Assembly (NCBI GenBank): GCA_009885995.1
Contig: VFJQ01000106.1
Span: forward strand, 1 to 50,170
Reading direction: 5' to 3'
DNA: 50,170 bases
From: Verrucomicrobiota bacterium
GTDB taxonomy: Bacteria; Verrucomicrobiota; Verrucomicrobiia; Chthoniobacterales; Chthoniobacteraceae
Part shown: positions 28,083 through 35,372 of the stretch, in pieces
Layout: each line of letters starts with the position of its first letter
How positions within the stretch are numbered: position 1 is the first letter of the stretch
Position numbers and translations under genes: made by a program
Notes under the pieces: generated by a model
Database searches by the model: none
What the model was told of the DNA's origin: nothing
What the model saw: the letters and a program-made list of their open reading frames with translations, nothing else

Positions 28083-29372
28083 ATGGCCTCCATTGTCGGA
28101 TCACTTTTGAAGGTTTTGTCGCTCAGTTTGGTATCGAGCCTCCTTTGCTGCGGTTGCTCGCTGCTGCCGCGCTTCAATGCGAAGCTCCCCGGCGATCGCG
28201 CCTTCATCGCCCATTGGCCGGATGCGCCGGGCGACAGAAAACTGCGGCTGGCTGTGAAGGACAACATCGATATGCGGGGCGTGGTGACGACTGCGGGCTC
28301 GGAGCTATTTGCCAAGACTCATGCCCCTGCGGCGAAGGATGCGCCGTGCCTGGCGATCGCGCGGCAGCGAAATGTGCAGATCGTCGGCAAGGCGAACATG
28401 ACCGAGTTCGCGGTCGCGCCGTCCGGCTTCAATGAATTCTTCGGCACGCCCCGGAATCCGTTCAACACGTGGCGGAAGTTGATCCCGGGCGGCTCGTCGT
28501 GTGGGTCGGCGGTGGCGGTGGCGAACGGGATGGCGGACGTGGCGTTTGGAACGGATACGGCCGGCTCGATCCGCGTGCCTGCGGCGTGCTGCGGCGTAGT
28601 GGGATTGAAGACAACGCATGGCTTGGTGCCCGTGGAAGGCGTGCATCCGATCGAAGCCGAGCACCTCGATACAGTCGGGCCGATCGGCAAGGACATCGCA
28701 CATACGGTGCAAGGAATGGATTTACTCCAGGCCGGTTTCGCCGGCCGCTATGCCGCGGCGGTGTCAGCGCGGCCTTCCGCGAAAGGCATCCGCATCGGAC
28801 GCCTGAAGCTCGAGGGCACTGATCCGCGAATCGACAGCGCGATCGACGACGCGCTCGCCAAGGCGGGCTTTCAGGTCGTGCCGCTCAGCGATGACTTCCG
28901 CGGGAAGTGGGAGAAGGCGAAGGAAGACGGCAACGCGATCGCTGCGACCGGCGCGTGGCTCAGCGACAAGCAATACCGCTACGCGCTGGGAGTGACCGCG
29001 CGCACGAAGTCGGCGATCCTCGCGGGTCGCATCATGCATCGCACCTCCTACGCGAAGGCCGTCGCACGGCAGCCGCAGTGGCAGCAGGCGCTCCGCGAGG
29101 TTTTCAAGACGGTGGACTTCATCGCCTTGCCCACGCTGCAGGGGACACCGCTGCCAATCTCGGTGAATTTGAAAATCGGTATCCTCGAAGCGCGTGTGCT
29201 GAAGTTCCAAAACACCGTGGCGGTAAATTTCGCGGGCAACCCAGCGCTCGCCGTGCCGGTCCCGCTACACTACGCGAGCGTGCCGGTGACGAGCCTGCAA
29301 TTGATCGGTCCGCGGCTAAGCGAGGCGGGGTTACTCAATGCGGGCCGCCTGGTGGAAGCCGCCGTAAAATGA
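28083..29372 (+). CDS. Exported amidase-signature enzyme
   Basis: About 429 residues. The N terminus has a hydrophobic leader (SLLKVLSLSLVSSLLCCGCS) with a Cys-rich, slightly atypical lipobox ending GC25, so probably a lipoprotein or exported protein. The amidase-signature core is complete: Lys59 in AVKDNID, the Ser-Ser pair in GGSSCGSAVAV (138-139), and the nucleophile Ser162 in GTDTAGSIRVPAACCGVVGLK. It would hydrolyse a carboxamide outside the cytoplasm; the substrate is unknown (family members act on amides, fatty acid amides, allophanate, or tRNA-bound Glu). GatA is unlikely because of the leader and lack of gatB/gatC nearby. ATG 28083 gives the best leader; ATG 28041 is possible. Confidence 0.85.
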   Translation: MASIVGSLLKVLSLSLVSSLLCCGCSLLPRFNAKLPGDRAFIAHWPDAPGDRKLRLAVKDNIDMRGVVTTAGSELFAKTHAPAAKDAPCLAIARQRNVQIVGKANMTEFAVAPSGFNEFFGTPRNPFNTWRKLIPGGSSCGSAVAVANGMADVAFGTDTAGSIRVPAACCGVVGLKTTHGLVPVEGVHPIEAEHLDTVGPIGKDIAHTVQGMDLLQAGFAGRYAAAVSARPSAKGIRIGRLKLEGTDPRIDSAIDDALAKAGFQVVPLSDDFRGKWEKAKEDGNAIAATGAWLSDKQYRYALGVTARTKSAILAGRIMHRTSYAKAVARQPQWQQALREVFKTVDFIALPTLQGTPLPISVNLKIGILEARVLKFQNTVAVNFAGNPALAVPVPLHYASVPVTSLQLIGPRLSEAGLLNAGRLVEAAVK

Positions 29373-29462
29373 TGACGCAGGAATAGGCCGCGCGTCGGAA
29401 GTCGGACTTGCGGGCTGATGGCGGACGGCGATGGATAGCGCCACTCTCCCGCTCCTCACGTC

Positions 29463-30233
29463 ATGCGGTCCCGTCACATACTCCTCACACTTTCGGCAGT
29501 GGCTCTGCTGGCGTTCACTTGCCCGGGATTTGGTGCGGAGTCAGCGGAAGATTTGATCCGCAAGGGCGATGTCTTTTACAACCGGCTGCAGCCTGCGGAG
29601 GCGCTGAAGTTTTATCTTCCCGCTGAGAAGCTGGAGCCAAGCAACGCCACGCTGCTCGTGCACATCGCGCGGCAATACCGGCACCTCATGAGCGACGCGA
29701 CGAAGACCGACGAGAAGCTTCGCCTAGGGAACACAGCGCTGAACTACGCGCAGCGCGCCGTCGCGCTCGCCCCGAACGACCCGGAGACGCAGCTCGCGCT
29801 CGCGATCAGCTACGGCAAGGTGCTGCCGCTTTTGAGCTCGAAGGAGCAATTCGCCGGTTCGCAGCGCATCAAGTCCGCCGCCGACAAAGTGATCGCGCTC
29901 GACGCGAAAAACGACCTCGCGTGGCAAATCCTCGGCCGCTGGTATCTGAACCTCGCTGACGTCGGCACCGTGAAGCGCGCGCTGGCTGGGATCGCCTACG
30001 GCAAGCTGCCACCCGCAAAATACGAGGACGCGGTGCGCTGCTTCGAAAAAGCCATCGCGCTCAACCCGAATCGGCTCATGCACTACATCGAACTCGGCCG
30101 CACTTATGCACAGATGGGAAAGGCGGACGAAGCACGACGATTCATCGCCAAGGGGCTCGCGATGCCCGACACGGAAAAGGACGACCCGGAGACCAAGGCG
30201 CGCGGCCGCCAGCTCCTCGCGAAGCTGCGCTAA
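29463..30233 (+). CDS. Exported TPR protein
   Basis: 256 residues. The signal peptide (ILLTLSAVALLAFTCPGFG, cleavage near A24) is followed by several tetratricopeptide-like helix pairs: AEDLIRKGDVFYNRLQPAEALKF, LGNTALNYAQRAVALAPNDPET, AADKVIALDAKNDLAWQILGRW, and the best one, EDAVRCFEKAIALNPNRLMHYIELGRTYAQMG. The arrangement is close to the regulator-of-microtubule-dynamics-like TPR group. Likely a periplasmic scaffold or chaperone. It overlaps the convergent asparagine synthetase gene by 4 bases. Confidence 0.82.
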   Translation: MRSRHILLTLSAVALLAFTCPGFGAESAEDLIRKGDVFYNRLQPAEALKFYLPAEKLEPSNATLLVHIARQYRHLMSDATKTDEKLRLGNTALNYAQRAVALAPNDPETQLALAISYGKVLPLLSSKEQFAGSQRIKSAADKVIALDAKNDLAWQILGRWYLNLADVGTVKRALAGIAYGKLPPAKYEDAVRCFEKAIALNPNRLMHYIELGRTYAQMGKADEARRFIAKGLAMPDTEKDDPETKARGRQLLAKLR

Positions 30234-32167
30234 GCCGCGGGCAGATCGGCGAGGCTCGCATCGATGAAAAGGTGATGCCAGAGCTGCGTCGCGACGACCG
30301 CGACGAGGCCCCCCTCGACCGAAAGCCGCGCCATCGAGCCGACACGCATCTGCCGGAAAGCGCGCCGCCAGTGATGCACCGCCGCCGCGTCGAAATAGCC
30401 GGTGCGACGGAGCGATTCCTCGCTCAAGAGCTGCGCGACGAATGGCGGCTCCGGCTCCATGTGGAAGCTGTCGAGCGGCGCACGGAAGATCACCTTTTTC
30501 CGCCGATACACGGATGGCGGCAGCCAGCGCTCGGCCAGCAGACGCAGCAGGTGCTTGTCGCGGAAGCCGCGCAGTTTCCACCGCGGGTGCAGCCGCGCGA
30601 GGAAGGCGAAAACGTCCTCGTCCAGGAACGGATACCTCACTTCCACCGACGAGTGCATGGCCACGCGGTCTCCCTTGGCTTGCAGCAAATGACCCGCGAG
30701 CGTGACGCGGCCCGCGACCCAGACGCCGCGGTTGAGCGGATGCCAGCGCCGCGCGCGCTCGAGCGGCATTTGTAATTCACTCCACGGGTTCGCGCCGTCC
30801 GTCGCCACGTGCATCGCCTCGGAATAAAAGCGCAGCTTTGAAAGACTCAGCAGCCCATAGGCGTCGATCCACGCGTTCGGCCCGCCGATCGTTTCCTCGA
30901 TGCCACGCCGAAACTCCGGCGGATTCTGCGGCACCTTGTTCAGCCGCAAGAAGCCGCGTCGCGCCACGTCGCTAAGTCGCACGCCGGGGATCGCGTCGAG
31001 GCCCTCAAAAATCTTCGCGACCTTATACCACGGGTAACCGAGCAACCATTCGTCCGCGCCTTCGCCGGTGAGCACGACCTTTTGTCCGCAGGCGTGAACG
31101 CGTGCTGCGAGTTGCAGCAGCGCCGCGCACGAGGTGTCGATGACGGGCCCTTCCGCCGCGCGGATGAGTGCGGGATAATTGTTCACCGCGTCCTCAGCGC
31201 GAAACTCCTGCACGACCGGCGGCTTGGTCTTGATGTGCCGCGCCACGAGGCTCGCCGCCTCGAGTTCGTCCAGCTCCGGCGAATCCACGCGGATCGTGTA
31301 GGTGTTGATCGCCTCGCCTTTCAAGTGACACGCCAGCGCCGCGATCATGCTCGAATCCACGCCGCCCGACAAATACGAGCCCACCGGCACATCGGCGCGC
31401 AGCCGCTTCTCCACGGCGTTGAAGAGCACCTTCTCGAATTCATCGACGAGTTTCTTCGGATCGTCGCCGCGCTCCTCCTCGCCTTCGTTCGGAAAATCCA
31501 TCTCCCAATACGCGCGCTCGCGCACTTCGCCGTCCGCGATCTCGAGAAAATGCCCGGCGCGCAAACACTGCACGCCTTCAAAACAGGTAATCGGTCCCGG
31601 CAGCGCCGAGAACGTGAAGACGTGATCGAGCCCGCGCCGGTCGGGCCGCGCGGGCACCATGCCCGAGGCGAGCAGCGCCTTGATCTCAGACGCGAACAGC
31701 AGCCAATCGCCCTGCCGCGTCCAATAGATCGGGCAGATGCCGAAGCGGTCGCGTCCCAGCACGAGCCGCCGTCGTCGTTCATCCCAAAGCGCGATCGCAA
31801 ACTGCCCACGCAGCCGCTCGAACATTCCAAGATCATGCTCCTCCCAAAGGTGCGGGATGATCTCCGTGTCGCAGTGCTTCACGAGCCGATGTCCACGCGC
31901 CTCCAGTTCCGCGCGCCTTTCGATGTGGTCGAAAAGCTCGCCATTGAAAACCACGACCACACTTCCGTCCTCATTGGTCACCGGTTGCTGCCCATCCGCG
32001 AGACCCACGATGCTCAGCCGCCGCGAGGCAAGCGCGAGACCGGGTCGAAAATAGAAGCCCTCCTCATCCGGCCCCCGGTGGACGATGGCGCGAGCCATCG
32101 CGCGCACTGCGCTATCCGAAACGGGGCGCTGCTGTGAGAGGTCGATGATTCCTGCGATGCCGCACAT
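30230..32167 (-). CDS. asnB: Asparagine synthetase (glutamine-hydrolysing)
   Basis: 645 residues. The start is fixed at ATG 32167 because the mature glutaminase needs Cys directly after the initiator Met (MCGIAGI, Cys2). The N-terminal Ntn domain shows HRGPDEEG, SRRLSIVGLADGQQP and VFNGELFDH. The C-terminal synthetase domain shows the P-loop SYLSGGVDSSMIAAL and TGEGADEWLLGY. It makes Asn from Asp, ATP and Gln. At about 645 residues it is in the longer AsnB group also seen in exopolysaccharide and peptide modification clusters, so amidation of another substrate is possible. It is downstream of the PGPGW protein gene on the same strand (28-base gap). Confidence 0.92.
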   Translation of the reverse strand: MCGIAGIIDLSQQRPVSDSAVRAMARAIVHRGPDEEGFYFRPGLALASRRLSIVGLADGQQPVTNEDGSVVVVFNGELFDHIERRAELEARGHRLVKHCDTEIIPHLWEEHDLGMFERLRGQFAIALWDERRRRLVLGRDRFGICPIYWTRQGDWLLFASEIKALLASGMVPARPDRRGLDHVFTFSALPGPITCFEGVQCLRAGHFLEIADGEVRERAYWEMDFPNEGEEERGDDPKKLVDEFEKVLFNAVEKRLRADVPVGSYLSGGVDSSMIAALACHLKGEAINTYTIRVDSPELDELEAASLVARHIKTKPPVVQEFRAEDAVNNYPALIRAAEGPVIDTSCAALLQLAARVHACGQKVVLTGEGADEWLLGYPWYKVAKIFEGLDAIPGVRLSDVARRGFLRLNKVPQNPPEFRRGIEETIGGPNAWIDAYGLLSLSKLRFYSEAMHVATDGANPWSELQMPLERARRWHPLNRGVWVAGRVTLAGHLLQAKGDRVAMHSSVEVRYPFLDEDVFAFLARLHPRWKLRGFRDKHLLRLLAERWLPPSVYRRKKVIFRAPLDSFHMEPEPPFVAQLLSEESLRRTGYFDAAAVHHWRRAFRQMRVGSMARLSVEGGLVAVVATQLWHHLFIDASLADLPAA

Positions 32168-32195
32168 GATGCTGCCCACCCCTATCTCGCCGCAT

Positions 32196-32681
32196 TCATT
32201 GGGCAACCGTATCCTCAATGGATTCTTCCTTCGGCCCCACTCCTTCCCCCCCTGCGGCGGAAGTCCACTGATCCGCGGGTCCCGACGACTGCCGCTCTTC
32301 CCGGATAGGACCGCGGCGACCTCGCCGATGGCGTGCGCGGATCGCCCGCAGGCGCACCGTCCACCACCGCTTCCAATCCCTGAGCCTGACCTCCACCGCG
32401 TCGAGCCTGCGCGCCACAAACACCGATTCACAGCCGAGCAGACCCAACCCGAGCGCGATAATCAGCCAGCCCGGACCTGGCGCAGGAATCAAGATCGCTC
32501 CGACGACGACCAACGCGATGGCGCTGCCGAGGATAAGTGAACGTGCCACCGCGGACGTCCCCACCCCTTCTTCCTGTCGGTTTCGATGCAGGTTTTGAAA
32601 ACGCTGTCCGGGACGATCCGCGCGAAATCGCCGCCAAATCGTTCGGAGCTTCGCGCTCGTGCCATGTGGGCGGGCGCTCAT
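32196..32681 (-). CDS. PGPGW-type transmembrane protein
   Basis: 161 residues. Two membrane helices (SLILGSAIALVVVGAILIP and LIIALGLGLLGCESVF) are joined by the hallmark turn PAPGPGW of the putative transmembrane PGPGW family. A basic tail (RLRDWKRWWTVRLRAIRARHRR) and an acidic end follow. Its function is unknown in all organisms I know of. ATG 32681 directly follows the stop of the upstream 27-residue gene (TAGATG), so translation is probably coupled. Confidence 0.85.
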   Translation of the reverse strand: MSARPHGTSAKLRTIWRRFRADRPGQRFQNLHRNRQEEGVGTSAVARSLILGSAIALVVVGAILIPAPGPGWLIIALGLGLLGCESVFVARRLDAVEVRLRDWKRWWTVRLRAIRARHRRGRRGPIREERQSSGPADQWTSAAGGEGVGPKEESIEDTVAQ

Positions 32682-32765
32682 CTAGACCGTCTCATATTCC
32701 ACCGCGTGCCACACCGCACCGATCATCGCCGCGAGCGCGATACACATACTCATGAATCCAAACAT
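32682..32765 (-). CDS. 27-residue membrane micropeptide
   Basis: Starts MFGFMSMCIALAAMIGAVWH and ends VEYETV: one hydrophobic helix and a short acidic tail. The ribosome binding site GGGAGG, four bases before the ATG, is the strongest in the window. The start lies inside the end of the 80-codon gene upstream and the stop abuts the ATG of the PGPGW gene (TAGATG). Signal and spacing support a real gene although the product is tiny. Function unknown. Confidence 0.65.
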   Translation of the reverse strand: MFGFMSMCIALAAMIGAVWHAVEYETV

Positions 32766-32992
32766 AGGTCCTCCCTTCCATTGTTGTCTCGCTCGGCCAC
32801 CGCGCGCATCTGCGCGCCGACACCTGCGAGAATGATATTGGCCGCGCGCACTTGCACGCGCACTTGCACGCGCGCGTCGTGCCGGCTCACCGGTTCGCCG
32901 CGGATCGCCGACTCGACCATACAGGCCGCGTGGACCACCTGCTCCAGGTCTCCAAGCTCTGCCATGATCATCACTTCGGATGGGCTTTTCAT
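32750..32992 (-). CDS. Small hypothetical protein
   Basis: 80 residues, starting MKSPSEVMIMAELGDLEQVV and ending in an Asn/Arg/Asp-rich tail. Mainly helical, no membrane segment. Between residues 37 and 50 it holds the short repeat RVQVRVQVRA, produced by a 12-bp tandem duplication in the DNA. Its last 16 bases overlap the start of the micropeptide gene, and the set with the PGPGW and asparagine synthetase genes looks like one operon. Not recognised; high GC3 and tight packing are the support. Confidence 0.5.
   Translation of the reverse strand: MKSPSEVMIMAELGDLEQVVHAACMVESAIRGEPVSRHDARVQVRVQVRAANIILAGVGAQMRAVAERDNNGREDLCLDS
32845..32872 (+). repeat. Tandem 12-bp repeat
   Basis: Two perfect copies of CGCGCACTTGCA plus a third partial CGCG. 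Multiple of three, so the small gene that contains it stays in frame (V-Q-V-R repeated). Confidence 0.8.
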
Positions 32993-33111
32993 AACGTTCG
33001 TTGAGTTGCATGTGGGGTTCGCGCGAGTGCCGGCGGGCGGATGCTCCTCATTCAGCATCGGGCGACGATTTTCATACGCGCAAACGCCGCCGCATTCCGA
33101 ATTGGCGGCTG

Positions 33112-33195
33112 ATGCTAACTTTCGACCATCAGATCATCCTCACGCTCTCCATGGCAGCACTGGCGGCCTCGATCATCATGCGATTCTGCGTGTGA
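33112..33195 (+). CDS. Possible 27-residue hydrophobic micropeptide
   Basis: MLTFDHQIILTLSMAALAAS and then IIMRFCV: one membrane-length helix. Same size as the micropeptide on the opposite strand 350 bases away. No clear ribosome binding site, so it may be chance. Confidence 0.25.
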   Translation: MLTFDHQIILTLSMAALAASIIMRFCV

Positions 33196-33366
33196 ATCCG
33201 AGCACGGTAGCCGGACGCTGAGCGCGGGATCGCACAGCAGGCTTGGAAGGGCGCGCGCCGTCTGCTACCTCCCGCGCACCCGGATAAACCACCTCTACTA
33301 CGGCGACCCGCACACCTAACGGATGCGCCCCAGAGGCGCGCGGGAAATCGTCGCGAGCATTTCCGT

Positions 33367-33447
33367 CACCCCTTCAGGGTGCATCCCTGTTGTTGTCGGT
33401 GAACCCCGGGTTGCACCCGGGGCTAATGTCCGTCAGCCCTCCGGGCT
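33367..33447. repeat. Composite of three small palindromes
   Basis: In 81 bases there are three perfect or near-perfect hairpins: CACCCCTTCAGGGTG (33367-33381), CCCCGGGTTGCACCCGGGG (33404-33422) and AGCCCTCCGGGCT (33435-33447). The regular spacing of three different hairpins suggests an interspersed element, not a terminator; there is no T-run. It lies in a 525-base stretch (33196-33720) with no confident intact gene. Confidence 0.7.
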
Positions 33448-33451
33448 AAAG

Positions 33452-33592
33452 CACGCCGAGATCGGCCTCTTCCTCACCATCGCCGACCTCCTCGCCGGCA
33501 CCGCCCGCGCGGAGCACCCCGACGACGAGCCGGACCTAAACTTCAAGAAAGCCAAAGCCGAGTCCCACGTCGAGCAGGCGGAGCTGTTGTGA
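33452..33592 (+). pseudogene. Gene remnant after the palindromic repeat
   Basis: From HAEIGLFLTIADLLAG onward to a TGA at 33590 the frame has very strong GC at third positions and a balanced composition, as in real genes, but the upstream part of the same frame is the palindromic repeat and has no start. It looks like the C-terminal 45 or so codons of a gene whose 5' end was replaced. Product not recognised. Confidence 0.3.
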
Positions 33593-33720
33593 ACCCGCCC
33601 CGGCCATCAGCGCAAGCGCGAGGAAAGGGGGGCGCGTTCGGCTTTCGCTGCGTGGAGGGCCTCTTGGAGGGGGCGACTTCGGCGGCGCGCGGGGTGCAGT
33701 CGTCTTGACGCTGCCGGAGG

Positions 33721-34414
33721 GTGTCCATCATCAGCGACCTAGGCGACGTGTATCACATCGTGCCGCGGTTCGAGGAGAGCATCCTGAGTCGCGCACGGAC
33801 GCTTCATCCGGTGTGGGTCCGCGCGAACACGGCGCTCGCGGCGCTGACCCCGCCCGGCGACCCGATCACGCGGCCCATCGGCGGGGTGCCGCACACGACG
33901 GCGATGCTGCTGGCGCTGCTCGACGGCTTCACCGGTCTGACGCAGGCGGCGAGCAATAGCCGCTCGACCCTCAAGCAGAAGCTGCGAGGACCTGCGCAAG
34001 ATCGACCGCAAGACCGACCGGCTGAACAAGGACTGGTATCAGGTGCGCAAGAACACCGCGGAAGCCGGTTCAGATGAAGCCCTCGCGCTCGAGCAAATCC
34101 CCACCGAGCAGGGCACGCCGGTGCCGGACGTGATCGACATCGATACCGTGCTGCAGGGCGGCGACGACGGCCTCCACGTGCTGGTCCACTACGAACCCGG
34201 CGGGGGCGATCACGCCACGACGCGCGAGATTCAATGGATGGTGGAGGGCGTGGACGTTGACTTCACGCACACCGCGCCGCTCGACGCGAGCGGCAATGCG
34301 CTCGGGCCGTTCACAGTGGGGCAGGTGGTGAAGGTGCGCACGAGCGCGAGCAATTCGAGCGGCACGCGCACCTGCGCGGTGCGAACGATCACCATCGGCA
34401 CGCCGATCCTGTAA
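33721..34414 (+). pseudogene. Frameshifted Fn3-like phage or surface protein gene
   Basis: Two frames join into one protein. Frame 1 from GTG 33721 reads SIISDLGDVYHIVPRFE and so on to STLKQKL. The continuation EDLRKIDRKTDRLNKDWYQV is in frame 2, which runs to a stop at 34412-34414. The switch is at about 33985-33990, where CTGCGAG probably was CTCGAG (one extra base). The C-terminal part (IQWMVEGVDVDFTHTAPLD, then GPFTVGQVVKVRTSASNSSG) resembles a fibronectin-III-like fold. A GGAGG lies directly against the GTG. Either a pseudogene or a sequencing error. It is 3 bases upstream of the collagen-like gene, also broken. Confidence 0.6.
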
Positions 34415-34417
34415 GCC

Positions 34418-34843
34418 ATGGCCTTCGATCCGACTCTGCCGCTCGACGCGGCGAATGTGGTAGCCGCGGAACTGCGAGCGCAGCTCAATGCGCTCAATGA
34501 CAAGATCGACGCCGTCCCCCGCCGGCCCGCCGGGCGCGGATGGAGCGCCGGGGGCTGACGGGGCGCAGGGGCGCAGGGCGATCAAGGCCCGGCGGGCAAT
34601 CCCGGCGAGGTGACCAATGCGGCGCTCGCCGAAGCCATTGCGGGCACGGCGCGCAATCCGATCGGACTGGCGACGCTGGACACGCCTTATTCCGACTCGG
34701 AGAAGGAGGAGTTGCGGCAGTTTTGCAATACGCTGCTGGGGCTGGTGCTGGTGCTCCGCGCGCCGATCTGAGGCGCCGGTGCGCGATTCAACCGCGCGCA
34801 ATTCGATACACTCAATGACGCGGTCGTTGCGATAATGAGTTAA
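34418..34843 (+). pseudogene. Decayed collagen-like (Gly-X-Y) gene
   Basis: ATG 34418 reads MAFDPTLPLDAANVVAAELR, then a helix to DKIDAV. At the C-run 34516-34520 the coding frame shifts (+1) and gives the collagen pattern GPPGADGAPGADGAQG in frame 3. At the G-run near 34575 it shifts back (-1) to frame 2: GDQGPAGNPGEVTNAALAEA through to LVLRAPI. A TGA at 34769 is followed in the same frame by ARFNRAQFDTLNDAVVAIMS and TAA at 34841. So there are two compensating homopolymer indels and one nonsense codon. The layout (short helical head, Gly-X-Y, helical tail) fits trimeric phage-tail or surface fibres. Confidence 0.6.
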
Positions 34844-34852
34844 AATCCCATT

Positions 34853-35068
34853 ATGATCTCGTCACACGACTCCTCCGCGTCCGCAGACATCTCCTTCGAT
34901 AAGGAGAACATCCACGACTGCACGCAAATCACTCCCCCGGAATTCGACCTCGTCCGACTCTATTTCACCGATGGCCGTCTGACCTACGGATTTTGGGACG
35001 GTGAGCACTGGCGGGTCGGAGAAGAGGTCATCGAGCCCGAGTATTGGCAGGATCTCACAAATGGGTGA
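34853..35068 (+). CDS. Small hypothetical protein
   Basis: 71 residues, acidic. The second half (FDLVRLYFTDGRLTYGFWDG and EHWRVGEEVIEPEYWQDL) has the spaced aromatic/Asp pattern seen in small phage-type DUF551-like proteins, but similarity is weak. Start ATG 34853 follows an A/T-rich stretch (GATAATGAGTTAAAAT) that is unusual here and may contain a promoter. Its GC is lower than the neighbours, consistent with accessory DNA. Confidence 0.55.
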   Translation: MISSHDSSASADISFDKENIHDCTQITPPEFDLVRLYFTDGRLTYGFWDGEHWRVGEEVIEPEYWQDLTNG

Positions 35069-35312
35069 TCTCCCGGCCATAGTGCTGAGGATACTAAGCA
35101 TCAGTTTTTTCGGCTTATCGCCCCTTGTCGCGAACGGTTCCTTGCGCATAGAGGGAGGCCGCTCGATGAACAACCTCACGAAGCTCGGAAGCTTCCCAGC
35201 CACAGGCGTCGTTTTCGCAGGGCTCGCCTTTGCCGGCTTCGCGCCGCGTTTCTCTGCCCAAGGGGCTGAAATAGGACTTAACTCATGCAAAGGCACAGGG
35301 CTTGTTCCTTGA
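35061..35312 (+). CDS. Possible small membrane protein overlapping upstream stop
   Basis: 83 codons from ATG 35061; the start overlaps the end of the previous gene by 8 bases (ATGGGTGA). Two hydrophobic stretches (AIVLRILSISFFGLSPLV and GVVFAGLAFAGFAPRF). No family, and the codon pattern is only moderately gene-like. Otherwise the 300 bases before the polyketide operon hold only a weak promoter-like TTGACG (35309) with a poor -10. Confidence 0.3.
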   Translation: MGDLPAIVLRILSISFFGLSPLVANGSLRIEGGRSMNNLTKLGSFPATGVVFAGLAFAGFAPRFSAQGAEIGLNSCKGTGLVP

Positions 35313-35372
35313 CGAGTTGCGATCCCCGTCGGTCAATGCGCGCCCCGCGCGCTACAAAGTAACCTTCTCTTT

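Noticed and set aside
34862..35296. 144-codon minus-strand frame
   Set aside because: Opposite to the small acidic gene at 34853-35068; Pro/Lys-rich with no domain and no start signal.
35309..35338. Promoter of the polyketide operon (TTGACG with GTCAAT)
   Set aside because: The -10 matches only three of six bases; too weak to list as a feature.
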